Assembly (NCBI GenBank): GCA_946998225.1
Contig: CAMPYH010000001.1
Span: forward strand, 372,001 to 436,000
Source of the DNA: an uncultured Clostridiaceae bacterium
GTDB taxonomy: Bacteria; Bacillota; Clostridia; TANB77; CAG-508
Direction: 5' to 3'
Length of the DNA: 64,000 bases
Under the pieces are notes generated by a model, which was given only the letters and a program-made list of their open reading frames with translations, had not been told where the DNA came from and made no database searches. Below, one piece after another: positions 19,268-29,400 of this stretch. How positions within the stretch are numbered: position 1 is the first letter of the stretch; each line of letters opens with the position of its first letter. Made by a program: the position numbers and the translations under genes.

Positions 19268-20377
19268 ATGGATTTAAATATTATTAATAAAATGGAAGAG
19301 ATTCCTGAATCAAATTATGAGAGCTTTAATAAAAATATAAAATCTAAATATAATTTATCTAGAGATTTAAGAAAAACAGTCTTTGATAAAGAATGGATAG
19401 AAGTTTTTAAAGAAATAATACCACATATAGATAATATACTTAGAAACCCAAATAGATTCATAATAAATGAAGAGGAAGTTGTTAAAATAGAACTTGCTAG
19501 AAAAACAACAGTTGAGAGTATTAAACATTTATCTAAACATACAAATCTTATTCAATCTATCGATGAAGATACAGGTGATGTTATGCCTTCAAAAATTTTA
19601 AATATTAATAAAGAGGAAGATTACGCAACATACGAAAACAGAGTTATATACACATTAATACAAAATATGGAATTTTTTGTGCATAGGAGAAAAGAGGAGT
19701 TTTTAGCGGCGAGTAGTATGGATTCTAGAGATAATAAGTTTTTAAAATATTCTGGGCAAACAATTAATAAAAATAAAAATATTTCTTTAGAAATAAGTTT
19801 AGATGTAAATAGTAAAGATCAAAACATTAAAAGTGAATATTTACAAGATATTGAAAATATAGAAGAAAAGATATTAATGCTTAAACATAATAATGTATAC
19901 AAAATATTAGAAAAGTCTAAAGTAGCATTAGTAAGACCGCCAGTTAAAAAAACAAATAGAATACTAAAAAATCCAGATTTTCAATATGCAATGCATTTAT
20001 GGTCATATCTTCAAGATAATACTGAAAGTAAGACAAAGAAGATTGAAGAAAATGAAGAAATAACTAAAGACAAAGAACTTAAAAGATTAATTGATGAAAT
20101 CTTTTTATTGAATTATTTAGCTATAGAAGACTTTGATGAAGATGAATTAGAAAAAGAACTTAAAAAGAACAATAAAAAAACTAAAGAAAAAATAACTGAT
20201 TCACTTCTAGAAAAACTAATATTTGTAAATTCGTATCTATCTGAAGAAGAATTAAAAGATATGCTTTTAGATAAATATGAAAAGATTAAATACAGATCAA
20301 TGGTTACGTCAGAAGGTATTGAAAAAATATTTAAAGATAATATGGACAAAGTATTTAATATTATTAAGCTTAGTTAG
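19268..20377 (+). CDS. DUF2357/McrC-N-like protein without nuclease domain
   Basis: 369 aa, cytoplasmic. DUF2357 proteins are McrC-like partners of McrB-type AAA+ NTPases and usually end in a PD-(D/E)xK nuclease. Two hallmarks are visible: a YATYENRVIYTLI motif at about 119-131, matching the family's TPENRF-type helix, and VRPPVKKTNRILKNPDF at about 222-238, matching its PT..L..DP.Y motif. After residue 250 there is only an acidic/Lys-rich helical tail; I see no D...ExK nuclease motif. The McrB-like ATPase at 41707 lies 21 kb away in the same fibre cluster. This suggests a non-restriction role, perhaps an adaptor for that ATPase. Assignment rests on motif recall. Confidence 0.6.
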   Translation: MDLNIINKMEEIPESNYESFNKNIKSKYNLSRDLRKTVFDKEWIEVFKEIIPHIDNILRNPNRFIINEEEVVKIELARKTTVESIKHLSKHTNLIQSIDEDTGDVMPSKILNINKEEDYATYENRVIYTLIQNMEFFVHRRKEEFLAASSMDSRDNKFLKYSGQTINKNKNISLEISLDVNSKDQNIKSEYLQDIENIEEKILMLKHNNVYKILEKSKVALVRPPVKKTNRILKNPDFQYAMHLWSYLQDNTESKTKKIEENEEITKDKELKRLIDEIFLLNYLAIEDFDEDELEKELKKNNKKTKEKITDSLLEKLIFVNSYLSEEELKDMLLDKYEKIKYRSMVTSEGIEKIFKDNMDKVFNIIKLS

Positions 20378-20404
20378 GAAATATAAGATTAAAGAGGATG
20401 GATA

Positions 20405-21001
20405 ATGTCAGTGGAAGAAAAAGAAACTAAAAAAATAGAAAAAAACGAAGAAGGAAAAAGCAAATTAGGTGTATTTAAAATTTTATATAATATAATATAT
20501 TATTTATTATATTTTGTGGTTTTTATCGTGATTATAATATCATTAGTACAAAGATTTAGTGATAACAAAAAATCACTTGGTGGTATAAGGATTTTTAATG
20601 TACTAACAGGAAGTATGGAGCCAAATTATCATGTGGGAGATATACTTTTTGTTAAAGATATAAAGCCATCTCAAATTAATATCGGTGATGATATTTCCTA
20701 TATAGGAAAGAAAACAGAATTTGATGGAATAGTAGTAACACATAGGGTTAAAGAAAAAGAAGTAAGAAAAGATAAAATATATTTTGTAACACAAGGTACA
20801 GCAAATCCATTACCAGATCCAGAAATATCTGAAGAACAGGTATATGGAAAGGTAATATATAAATCTGTAATATTATCTTTGTTTTCTCAACTTATGAATA
20901 AAACAAGTGTTTTCTTTGTAATATTCTTGGCTATGGTATTTATCATAGCATTTAGATTAGTAGAAAAAAGAAGAAGTCTAGAAGAAAGTGAAGAGGAATA
21001 G
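20405..21001 (+). CDS. sipW: SipW-type signal peptidase I
   Basis: 198 aa. N-terminal TM at about 27-48. Catalytic Ser70 is in LTGSMEP and His113 in VTHRV, with GDILFV and IGDDISY strands between. A C-terminal TM (about 160-180) ends in a charged tail. This Ser-His architecture marks the archaeal/ER-like family that matures TasA-type subunits. The stop codon TAG (20999-21001) is followed, in the same frame and with no spacer, by the TasA-like ORF at 21005, which makes a tight peptidase-substrate pair. Confidence 0.88.
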   Translation: MSVEEKETKKIEKNEEGKSKLGVFKILYNIIYYLLYFVVFIVIIISLVQRFSDNKKSLGGIRIFNVLTGSMEPNYHVGDILFVKDIKPSQINIGDDISYIGKKTEFDGIVVTHRVKEKEVRKDKIYFVTQGTANPLPDPEISEEQVYGKVIYKSVILSLFSQLMNKTSVFFVIFLAMVFIIAFRLVEKRRSLEESEEE

Positions 21002-21004
21002 AAA

Positions 21005-21628
21005 ATAAAAGAGGAACAAATTAAAAACAAAAAAACTAAAACTAAAATTAAAGTTATAGATGTTCTTAAAAAAATAAAACTAAGACATTTTTTAGTTTTA
21101 TTCCTTTTAATTGTAGCAAATACTTATGCTTGGTTTATTTATGCCACAAAAGTAAATGTTGGAATTACAGCACATATAGTTGCATGGGACGTAACATTTA
21201 GTACAGCAGATGAAACTGCACAAACAAATACTTTAATTGAAGTTAAAAGATTGTATCCAGGAATGAAAGATTGCGTTCATATATTAAATATATTAAACAA
21301 AGGTGAAAAAGAAGCAAAAATTTCTGTAAGTTTAAAAAGGGTAAAAATATTAGATAAAGAATTTAGAGTTTCAGACGATGTAACTAGTGACGATTTAAAA
21401 GCTATATTAGCTAAATACCCATTTAATGTAAAAAATGAAATAAGTCATGATATATTAGATCCGCAAAAAGAACAATTTTTAAGAACGACAATAAGCTGGC
21501 CATATGAATCTGGCGATGATGAAAAAGATACAAAAATAGGTAAAGATGCATATGAATACTATAAACGTTATCCGGGAAGAAATGCGGTAGAAATTGAATA
21601 TGTAATAACAGCGGCACAAACACAATAA
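21005..21628 (+). CDS. TasA-like subunit with non-canonical (ATA) start
   Basis: About 207 aa. The open frame runs from immediately after the TAG of sipW to TAA at 21628. The first NTG codon (TTG 21251) lies after the signal sequence, so the real start must be upstream. The best candidate is ATA 21005, which follows GAGGAATAG at suitable spacing; ATT 21020 is another. The signal region is basic, then LVLFLLIVANTYAWFIYAT, the classic TasA-type motif, followed by a beta-rich domain (AHIVAWDVTFS). Alternatives are TAG readthrough from sipW, a recent ATG-to-ATA change or a sequencing error. The downstream sequence is intact and looks functional. Confidence 0.6.
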   Translation: MKEEQIKNKKTKTKIKVIDVLKKIKLRHFLVLFLLIVANTYAWFIYATKVNVGITAHIVAWDVTFSTADETAQTNTLIEVKRLYPGMKDCVHILNILNKGEKEAKISVSLKRVKILDKEFRVSDDVTSDDLKAILAKYPFNVKNEISHDILDPQKEQFLRTTISWPYESGDDEKDTKIGKDAYEYYKRYPGRNAVEIEYVITAAQTQ

Positions 21629-21672
21629 AAAATAAAAAAAATAAAAAAATAAAATGAGAAAAAAAGATAAAT

Positions 21673-21703
21673 AAAAATACTATATATAGTTATAGTATTT
21701 TTA
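21673..21703. terminator. Bidirectional terminator between convergent genes
   Basis: The inverted repeat AAAAATACTATA / TATAGTATTTTT lies between the + strand TasA-like gene and the - strand gene ending at 21701, and ends in T runs on both strands. Confidence 0.75.
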
Positions 21704-22327
21704 TTTTACTTGTATGAAATTAAGTTTTATATCTAACATGCCTTTGTTATCTGGATTTTTAGCTATAGCTGCATCTTCAAAATTATTTGTTTTTTCATCT
21801 GTGTGATTATCTAACCAAGAAAAAAATATTCTTAAATTTTTAGTTCTATTAGGATCATTTAAATTAATTCTTTCTTTAATCTGATTATTTTCATTAGTTA
21901 CAGATATTTTTTCACCATCATCTAAGCTATAATCTGTTACGTGTAAATCTAAAACAGGATTATTTGTATTTTGAGAAATATCTATTGTGTAATCAAAAGA
22001 CACATCAACATCACTAGCATCTATACTTATATCAAAATAACCTTTAGCTGTTGGTGCAAGAACACCGGGGTTAATATGCTTTGTTCCAGGAAGTATAGGA
22101 ACAATTGTTTGTATAATATTTGTGCCTCGAGTTATATCTATATTATTTACTTTAATACTCCATTTAGCTATTTGAGCATTTGTTTTAACTTCAGCACTTG
22201 ATACATATTTAGAATATGTATCTGCCATTAAAAAAATGGAAAAAGCAAATAAAATTATTGCTAATATGTATAAAAATATTTTATTTATTTTTTTTATATT
22301 TAATTTATTTTCATTATTTGTATTCAT
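21701..22327 (-). CDS. TasA-like fibre subunit on the opposite strand
   Basis: 208 aa. Basic N-terminus, TM/signal at about 17-36 (IFLYILAIILFAFSIFL), then DTYSKYVSSAEVKTNAQIAKWSI. The mature domain shares with the protein at 37514 the motifs IAKW.I.VNN, the G(V/A)LAP or ITPGA..G.F.I.I turn, and DVDVSF.Y.I.I. The two are therefore paralogues of one TasA-like subfamily. It is one of only four - strand genes and lies convergent inside the cluster, so it is probably regulated separately. No dedicated peptidase sits next to it on this strand. Confidence 0.68.
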   Translation of the reverse strand: MNTNNENKLNIKKINKIFLYILAIILFAFSIFLMADTYSKYVSSAEVKTNAQIAKWSIKVNNIDITRGTNIIQTIVPILPGTKHINPGVLAPTAKGYFDISIDASDVDVSFDYTIDISQNTNNPVLDLHVTDYSLDDGEKISVTNENNQIKERINLNDPNRTKNLRIFFSWLDNHTDEKTNNFEDAAIAKNPDNKGMLDIKLNFIQVK

Positions 22328-22459
22328 ATTTTTCTCTTAATATATCTTTAAATTAATCTTAATTAATATATGAATATATTTCAATTACTTTTGGAGAAAA
22401 TATCTTAAAAAAACAATAAAAGAGATATATAGTATATATTACAAAAATATATTTAAAAT

Positions 22460-23308
22460 ATGTGGGAAAGTATGATAAAAGACAAAGATAAGAAAAAGAA
22501 AAAAGAAGAAACGATCTCATTTAAAGAGCTAAGTAAAATGGGATATGAAGAAAGAGTTAAAGAAAAAAGAAGAATAGAGACAAAGTCTGAAAAAACTTTA
22601 AAAAGCAGGAGAGTTGGAAGAGCGATTAGACTTGGTCTTTTAGTGATACTATTATTTTTGGTAGTTATATATATAATACTTACAATATTTTTTATGAAAG
22701 GTGCATTTATTATTTCGCTAGATCAAAACTTTGCTAAAAAAGCGGGTATAGTTATTTATGAGGATTCTAAAACTAGAGAAAGCAAAAGAATGCTCAAATT
22801 CAATAATCTAGACTTTATGGATAACATTGCAGAAGAGTGGATAAATAAGGATGTACATAATGAAGGGGATGGATCACATAATGGTGAAAATTATTTAGCG
22901 TATACATTTTATATCGAGAACATGGGGTCAGATATTATTAACTATTGGTATAGCGTGGTTATTGATGAGGTTATTAAAAATGTGGATGGAGCTATTAGAG
23001 TTAAAATATATTTAAATGATGATGAACCAAAAACATTTGCTAAACTTGCAAATAATGGTTTGCCAGAGCCGAGAACAACACCATTTTATTCAGATAAATA
23101 TGTATGTGTTGAACCAAGAAAAAATTTTAAACCAGGTGAAAGAGATAAAATGACTATTGTTGTTTGGCTTGAAGGACCTGATCCAGATTGTATTGACCCA
23201 ATCGTAGGTGGACAAATGAAAATGCATATGGAAATAACAGAGGAACACAAAGCAACAACAAAAGATATAGTTCCAGATTGGGTGTTAAAGAAAGATAAGT
23301 TAGAATAA
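22460..23308 (+). CDS. Membrane-anchored TasA-related protein of the fibre cluster
   Basis: 282 aa; ATG 22472 is an alternative start. A long, very basic cytoplasmic N-terminus (1-55) precedes one TM (about 57-80). The outer domain contains YLAYTFYIENMGSD and ends with VVWLEGPDPDC...GG.MKMHMEIT. The W(L/V)EG.D.DC motif near its C-terminus recurs in the major TasA-like protein encoded just downstream (23427), so the two probably share a fold. Lack of a clear SipW-type cleavage context suggests it stays in the membrane, perhaps as a fibre anchor or minor subunit. That role is inference. Confidence 0.6.
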   Translation: MWESMIKDKDKKKKKEETISFKELSKMGYEERVKEKRRIETKSEKTLKSRRVGRAIRLGLLVILLFLVVIYIILTIFFMKGAFIISLDQNFAKKAGIVIYEDSKTRESKRMLKFNNLDFMDNIAEEWINKDVHNEGDGSHNGENYLAYTFYIENMGSDIINYWYSVVIDEVIKNVDGAIRVKIYLNDDEPKTFAKLANNGLPEPRTTPFYSDKYVCVEPRKNFKPGERDKMTIVVWLEGPDPDCIDPIVGGQMKMHMEITEEHKATTKDIVPDWVLKKDKLE

Positions 23309-23426
23309 AAAGATTACAAAAGTGCAACAAAAAATATAAAAAGTACTGAAAAAAAGTTAAAAATATTTTTTATGTGCTAATATTTGAATATATTTAGGTT
23401 TATGAAACATCAATAAAGGAGAGAAA

Positions 23427-24413
23427 ATGTCAAAGAAAACAAAAAAAGATAAAAAAGATGCAAAATCTTCAATATTACTACTATTAATTTTAGCAATAGT
23501 ACTAATTGCATCAACATATGCATGGTTTACATCAAACCAAACAGTTACTGTTCAACAATTAGAAGTAAACGTAGAAGCTAGAAATGGTCTACAAATTTCT
23601 ACAGATGCTATAAATTGGAAATCTACATTAACAACACAGGATTTAGCACAAACAGCTGTTGCAGCTACATATCCTACAAACGTTAACCAAATACCAAAAA
23701 CAATGGAACCAGTTTCAACAGCGGGAAATATAACAAATGGTAGATTAGATATGTTCCATGGTGTAGCTGATCCAAATGATGCTACAGGTGAATTTGATTT
23801 AACAGCAACAAAACAAACAGATACACAAGGTGTAGATGGAAAATACATAGCATTTGATATTTTCTTACAAGTAAACACTCCTACAGATATAAAATTATCT
23901 ACTAACTCATCAGTAGTTGCAGTAGGTGATTCTAAAGGACTAGAAAATGCATCAAGAGTAGGATTATTAAAACAAGGTAATGTTGCTCCAGGTACTTCAC
24001 ATACAGTAGCACAAGCATTAAATAATGGAACAGCTGAAAACCTATTCTTATGGGAACCAAATAGTGATGTACACACAGCAGCAGGTGTTACTAACGCATT
24101 TTCAGTATATGGAATATCAACAACAGAAACAGGTGCTACACCACTTGCATATAATGGAATAATTAAAGAATTCGATAAAGCGGCAGGAGTAACAATTAAA
24201 AATACAAATAACCAACCAACATATTTCAAAGCAGTTACACCAAGTTTAGTAACACCAAAAGTGCTAGCCGCAGATCAAGCATATACAAAACTAGAAGCTG
24301 GAATAACAAAAGTAAGAGTATATATGTGGGTAGAAGGTGAAGATGTTGACTGTGAAAACAACGCATCAGGAATAGATATTGGATATAACTTACAATTCAC
24401 AATAGCACAATAA
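23427..24413 (+). CDS. Probable major TasA-like fibre subunit
   Basis: 328 aa. Basic N-terminus, hydrophobic core ILLLLILAIVLIASTYAWF and then TSNQTV, the typical SipW/TasA precursor pattern. The mature part is rich in Thr, Ala, Val and Asn with few charges and closes with YMWVEGEDVDCENN and a beta strand. Codon use favours abundant forms, the ribosome site (AAAGGAG) is strong, and a strong stem-loop terminator follows, so I infer high expression and a structural role. It is monocistronic by layout. The nearest peptidases are at 20405 and 34883. Confidence 0.72.
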   Translation: MSKKTKKDKKDAKSSILLLLILAIVLIASTYAWFTSNQTVTVQQLEVNVEARNGLQISTDAINWKSTLTTQDLAQTAVAATYPTNVNQIPKTMEPVSTAGNITNGRLDMFHGVADPNDATGEFDLTATKQTDTQGVDGKYIAFDIFLQVNTPTDIKLSTNSSVVAVGDSKGLENASRVGLLKQGNVAPGTSHTVAQALNNGTAENLFLWEPNSDVHTAAGVTNAFSVYGISTTETGATPLAYNGIIKEFDKAAGVTIKNTNNQPTYFKAVTPSLVTPKVLAADQAYTKLEAGITKVRVYMWVEGEDVDCENNASGIDIGYNLQFTIAQ

Positions 24414-24447
24414 TAGTAAGTAAGATAAAAATAATATAAATTATGAA

Positions 24448-24480
24448 GAAAGAAGACAAAGTGTCTTCTTTCATTTTTAT
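24448..24480 (+). terminator. Strong Rho-independent terminator after the major subunit gene
   Basis: The 10-base stem GAAAGAAGAC / GTCTTCTTTC has a 5-base loop and is followed by ATTTTTAT. Confidence 0.85.
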
Positions 24481-24607
24481 AATTTTATTTACCATTTTTC
24501 TATTTTACACTTATATGATTTTAACTTATCTAGTATGCATTTCAATTGAACAAATACTTGAAAATTGGTATATTTTATATAATTGTATCGAATAAGATGG
24601 AGAAAAA

Positions 24608-24733
24608 ATGGGAAAAAAAGAGGATGAAAAAGAACTAAATATTACAGAGATTAAATCCAAAGATTTAATAAGTTTATATTATGAATATAGTGAACATATT
24701 AAATTTTTAAAAGACGCTAAAGAACAAGAATAA
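24608..24733 (+). CDS. Small acidic/basic protein (41 aa), unknown
   Basis: ATG 24608 to TAA 24733, 41 residues (MGKKEDEKELNITEIKSKD..., ending FLKDAKEQE). AGATGGAGAAAAA before the ATG gives a fair ribosome site. It ends 13 bases before the 545-aa coiled-coil gene, so the two are probably cotranscribed. No TM and no known motif; likely one or two helices. Its small size makes it uncertain, but frame, spacing and codon use fit a real gene. Confidence 0.5.
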   Translation: MGKKEDEKELNITEIKSKDLISLYYEYSEHIKFLKDAKEQE

Positions 24734-24746
24734 TGAAGGAAAAAAG

Positions 24747-26384
24747 ATGGATGTTTTAGAAAAAGAACAAGAGAAATTAAGTGTAGAAAAAGAAATTATA
24801 GAGCTTATGCCTGTGAATAATAAAAAGAATAGAGAAGCTAGAAACATTAAAATAACAGATTCTTTGTTTTTAGCTGAGAAAAAACAAAAAGAAATTTATG
24901 AGGAAATTGAATCTAGATATAATAAGTTTTTAAAATATTCGAGTAATGAAAAAATGCTTAATGACAAATATGATGAAATAACTGAGGAATTAGAAAATCT
25001 TAAATATGCCTTAAATATATTAAATGGATATAATTCGTCATATGAAAAATTAGGTATAGATTTTGCATTACATAAATTAAACTACTATTATGTTAATGAT
25101 TTAAGTGTTGTTAATAAAGTTATTATAGATATGATTCTAAGATTTAATGAAATAGGACTAGATTTAAATCTTAAAGATTTTGAATATAGTAAATTTTCGA
25201 AGGAATATCTTAGTGCTATATTTTTTGAAATGAAAAACAAAGATTTAGTAAGTATTAATGAAAAAGAAAAAATACAACAAATTAATGAAAATCTTCAACA
25301 AACTTTTAATGAGATATATTGGAAATGTCCAGATTTAGTGACACATATTAAAATGAGTTTTAGAGATATATATAATAAAAATGAGAAAAAAATAGAAAAA
25401 TCATTTAAAGAAAAACAAAGAAAAATACTTGAACAAACAAATGAACAAATACTTAAAGCAAGATATGTAAAACTTTTAAAAGAAAAAGATCTTTTAGAAA
25501 AAGATAATTATATAAATATAATAAATAGCTTTTTAAACGAAGAAGATGTAATAAATACATACAAAGAAGATGCAATGTATAAAGAATATCAAAAATATGT
25601 TCAAGAAGTGTTTTTAGGACAAATATTTAAGGATAAAGACAATAATCTTAATAAATTAGATAAAGCTTTAATTAATCTAAAATATGCTGTTATAGAACTA
25701 CAATTTTATAACAAATACAAATTTGTTTTTGATGAAATCAAAAATAAATATGTTTTAGAAAAAAATGCAAAAAAAGAAAATGTAATTAAATATAAAAATA
25801 TAAAAAAAGAAATAAATAAAATCGAGAAAAAAATAAAGAAAATACAATCAAAAGAAAAAGGCATATTTGCTAAAAAATTAAATGATAGTGATAAAGTAAA
25901 ACTAAATGATTTAATTCTACAATTAGATGAGAAATATAAAGAATATGATGAATTAGATTTAAATAATAAAATATTTGAGAAATTAAATGATTCATCATCG
26001 GTAGAGGATGTATTAGAATTTATATCATCACATACGAGAGAATTGTTTAGAATAATAAAAAAAGAAAACTATGAAGCAAGTGAAGATGAAAATTTAGCAA
26101 AAGTTGAAGAAGTTATTTTGTTTTCAAAATGGCCATATAAAAATTTAATTAATAATTTAAATATAAAAGAAGAAAAGAATTTTAATTATATAATTAAAGA
26201 TAAATACAAACTTCTAAATATAGTTATAACAAATGATATGTTAGAACCAGATAATCTAAACAGCCTTATAGATAATTTAAGAATATTTGAAAAATATTAT
26301 TACATAAGAAAAAACAATATTGATCTTAATATTATAGAAGAAAATATTGAATTTAAGAAAATAATTAATTTAAATGGTAATTAA
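24747..26384 (+). CDS. Large cytoplasmic coiled-coil protein of the fibre cluster
   Basis: 545 aa, no signal peptide or TM. It is strongly helical: Lys/Glu heptad-like stretches at about 1-100, 210-250 and 330-410, with a more globular tail. I recognise no catalytic motif or family. It lies between the major subunit and the giant solenoid gene, with the 41-aa ORF just upstream. A cytoplasmic scaffold or regulator of fibre assembly working with the McrB-like ATPase is possible, but that is inferred only from position. Confidence 0.55.
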   Translation: MDVLEKEQEKLSVEKEIIELMPVNNKKNREARNIKITDSLFLAEKKQKEIYEEIESRYNKFLKYSSNEKMLNDKYDEITEELENLKYALNILNGYNSSYEKLGIDFALHKLNYYYVNDLSVVNKVIIDMILRFNEIGLDLNLKDFEYSKFSKEYLSAIFFEMKNKDLVSINEKEKIQQINENLQQTFNEIYWKCPDLVTHIKMSFRDIYNKNEKKIEKSFKEKQRKILEQTNEQILKARYVKLLKEKDLLEKDNYINIINSFLNEEDVINTYKEDAMYKEYQKYVQEVFLGQIFKDKDNNLNKLDKALINLKYAVIELQFYNKYKFVFDEIKNKYVLEKNAKKENVIKYKNIKKEINKIEKKIKKIQSKEKGIFAKKLNDSDKVKLNDLILQLDEKYKEYDELDLNNKIFEKLNDSSSVEDVLEFISSHTRELFRIIKKENYEASEDENLAKVEEVILFSKWPYKNLINNLNIKEEKNFNYIIKDKYKLLNIVITNDMLEPDNLNSLIDNLRIFEKYYYIRKNNIDLNIIEENIEFKKIINLNGN

Positions 26385-26420
26385 AAAACTAAAATATAAA
26401 AGTGTATCAAGGGAAAAAGG

Positions 26421-29400
26421 ATGAAATTTATATTAAAAGAAGATTTCAAAACAAATACAAAAAACAAAAGTAGAAGGAATATATTTAATTTATTCTTTCT
26501 ATTTGCTTTTTTTATCCTTATATACATAGCATTTAAATTTTCTCTTGCACAAAAACCAGAACCAGCTCAAATTAAAGTAATAGATATTGAGAATAACTTA
26601 AACCAAGTTATTGAAGATACATTTTTAAATGAAGTTGTTGGTGCTGGAAAATATTTAATATTACCAGAAAAAGTAGATGGTAAATATATTAAAGAATATT
26701 ATGTAAAAAGTACTGAAGAGCTAGGAAATACTTCAGTAGAAACAAAAAAGATTTTAAAACCAGGAGATAAACTTTTTGCAACTAAAGAAGAACAAAAAAC
26801 TAAGATAATTGAACTTGAGACTAAATATGATTACAAAGAAATATTGAATAAAAAAGTATATAAAAAAGAAATAATTAAAAAGGTAGAGAATGATAGGAAC
26901 GATAAAAATGTAAAAACATCTGAAATAAGACTATTAGGATATGTTCCAGAAGAAGCAAATATTAAAATTTATGAAAAAGAGTTTAAAGATATTTTAAAAA
27001 AACAATACCCAGATATTTTTGAAGAAAAAAGAGATATAGATAAAATATTTGAATTTAAAATATACGAAGATCCAGAAATGTCATTTGAAGATATTTTAAA
27101 ATTAGAAGAAGTATTAAAAGAAGAAAAACCAGAAATTAAAATAACTTTTGATGGAATAAATAAAAATATTGATTACGACATTACTTCTTTAAAAGTAAAA
27201 GATGAAACTTTTAAAAGCAAATCTAAACAAGACATTTTGTTTAATTTAGATAAATCTCAAATAAATAAAGTAGATTTAGAAGATGCAGAAAATATAGCTG
27301 AAGTAAAAACATATATTAAATTTAACCATATACCTACAGGATATATTGTAATTAGTAATTTAAAAAAGGAAAGTAAAGAGAAAGAAAGTGGATTAGAAAT
27401 CTCTGACCCAATTATTACGCCACCATCAAGAGCAAAATTTATTCCAATACATAATGAAGGTATGAAAGCAAAACAATGGGATGGTACAAGTGTTTCAAAT
27501 GGTTTTAAATTTGGAACAGGTGCAATAGATAATCCATATTTAATAACAAATGCGGAAGAACTTGCATATTTATCTGAATCAGTAAGAAATGGTAATAGAT
27601 ATGATAATCAATATTTCCAACTCGTAAGAGATATAGATTTAGCATCACATAATTTCACTCCAATAGGTAATGAAAGAACACCTTTTGGTGGAAATTTTGA
27701 TGGTGCAGGAAGAAGTATTGAAAATCTATATATTGAATTAAATAATTACAATCTATCATATAATGAAACGAATTCTATGGGACTTTTTGGTTTTGTAGGA
27801 GGAATTGGTGTTTCACAGGAGATTAAAAATTTCACTTTAATTAATCCACATATAAATGTGAATACACAAAATTTTATTAGATTAAGAAATATCGAAATAC
27901 ATTTTGGTTTAGCAGTAGGTACATTAAGAAAAGGAGTAGATGTTAAAGGCATTTCTGTAATTAATGGAAAAATTGAGGAAAGATACCAAAATAGGATGAA
28001 TAATAATACATTCCTGTTTTTTGTAGGCGGGCTTGTAGGAAAAATGGAAAATGGAGGTAATATTTCAAATGTATATGTAGATGTAAATATTAATCTAACT
28101 ACTACATTTAGATCACAACAGCGTTATGCAGATAGATATGTAGCAGGTGGCATTGTTGGAAAAATGGAGGGAACAAATAATTTTCCAAAACACACAATAT
28201 CTTCAGCGAATATTAGTTCAAATGGAATGATAGGACTGGTATTTGGAGCACAACATCAAAATGTAAATGAAAATAATCAAATATATTTAAATGATCAATG
28301 GCAAGGTGAAAATTATAACTATATAAATCTAGATAACAGATATACACATTTTATTGTAAATGGCAGACAAATGACAGCAAGTATAAGTACTGGCATGTCG
28401 AATAATAGATTAGGAAATAATAATTCACGTATGGAATATTACCAAGGTTTAAATAAAGGTAATTATTCAAGAAACGAAGTGTCTAATCTAGAATATTTAA
28501 ATACAGGCGAAGGTAAAGATAAAGTAGAGTTCATACTTTCTAGTGGCCATTATATTTTAAATCCAAGATATGCTATTAGTATATCTGAAGTAGATATAGA
28601 TGTTTTTAAAACAAATATACAAAATAAATATACGAAAACATTTTCGGAGTTTAAGTGGTATGAAAATGGTGAAGAGAAAACAAAATATACAGGAAATACT
28701 TTTAATTTAGAGCAATTTAGTACAGAAAAAGATATCTTAATAGAAGTAATAGTTAAAGATGGTGATGGATATTATACTTACCAAAATATCCTTGTTCCCA
28801 AGGTATATTTAGATATTAAAGTAGATAAAAATAATCTGACAGCAGAAGTCAAAATTAGTGGAACAGGATTAAAATATACAAATATAAATGATTTCAATTT
28901 TTCTTGGGATAAAGAAGATGTAGTTGGTGAAAGAACAAATATTGAGGGGCAAAATAGCTATAAATATACGACAAATACTTTGGAATCAGAAAAATATGAT
29001 TTTATTGTAAAAGCAAATAATACTAAATATCCACAATTTAATAAGGAAATATTTGTAAGTTTTGTAAATAGAGATGTTATATATGTAAGTGAGCAAAGAG
29101 GTAATGATTATAATGATGGTAGATCACCTGAAAGACCTGTTCAGTATGTTTCAACTGCATATTCAAGAATCCCGGACACAGGAACTGTTAACACAAACAT
29201 TATAGTTATAATGGGAAAATGCGATAGCAATGAATCGTTTAACTCAGAAAGAAGCACACAATATAGTAAAAATGCAACATTAACAGGTAAATACAAAAAC
29301 AAAGAATATAACGGAAGATTAACATATTATTCGAGTGTAAACTCAGAAGCATATAAATATATAAATGGAGATATAGTATTTACAAATTTAGTTTTAGATG

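Noticed and set aside
23552..24229. Long - strand ORF (225 codons) opposite the major fibre subunit
   Set aside because: Shadow of the TasA-like gene; no ribosome site, no sensible composition.
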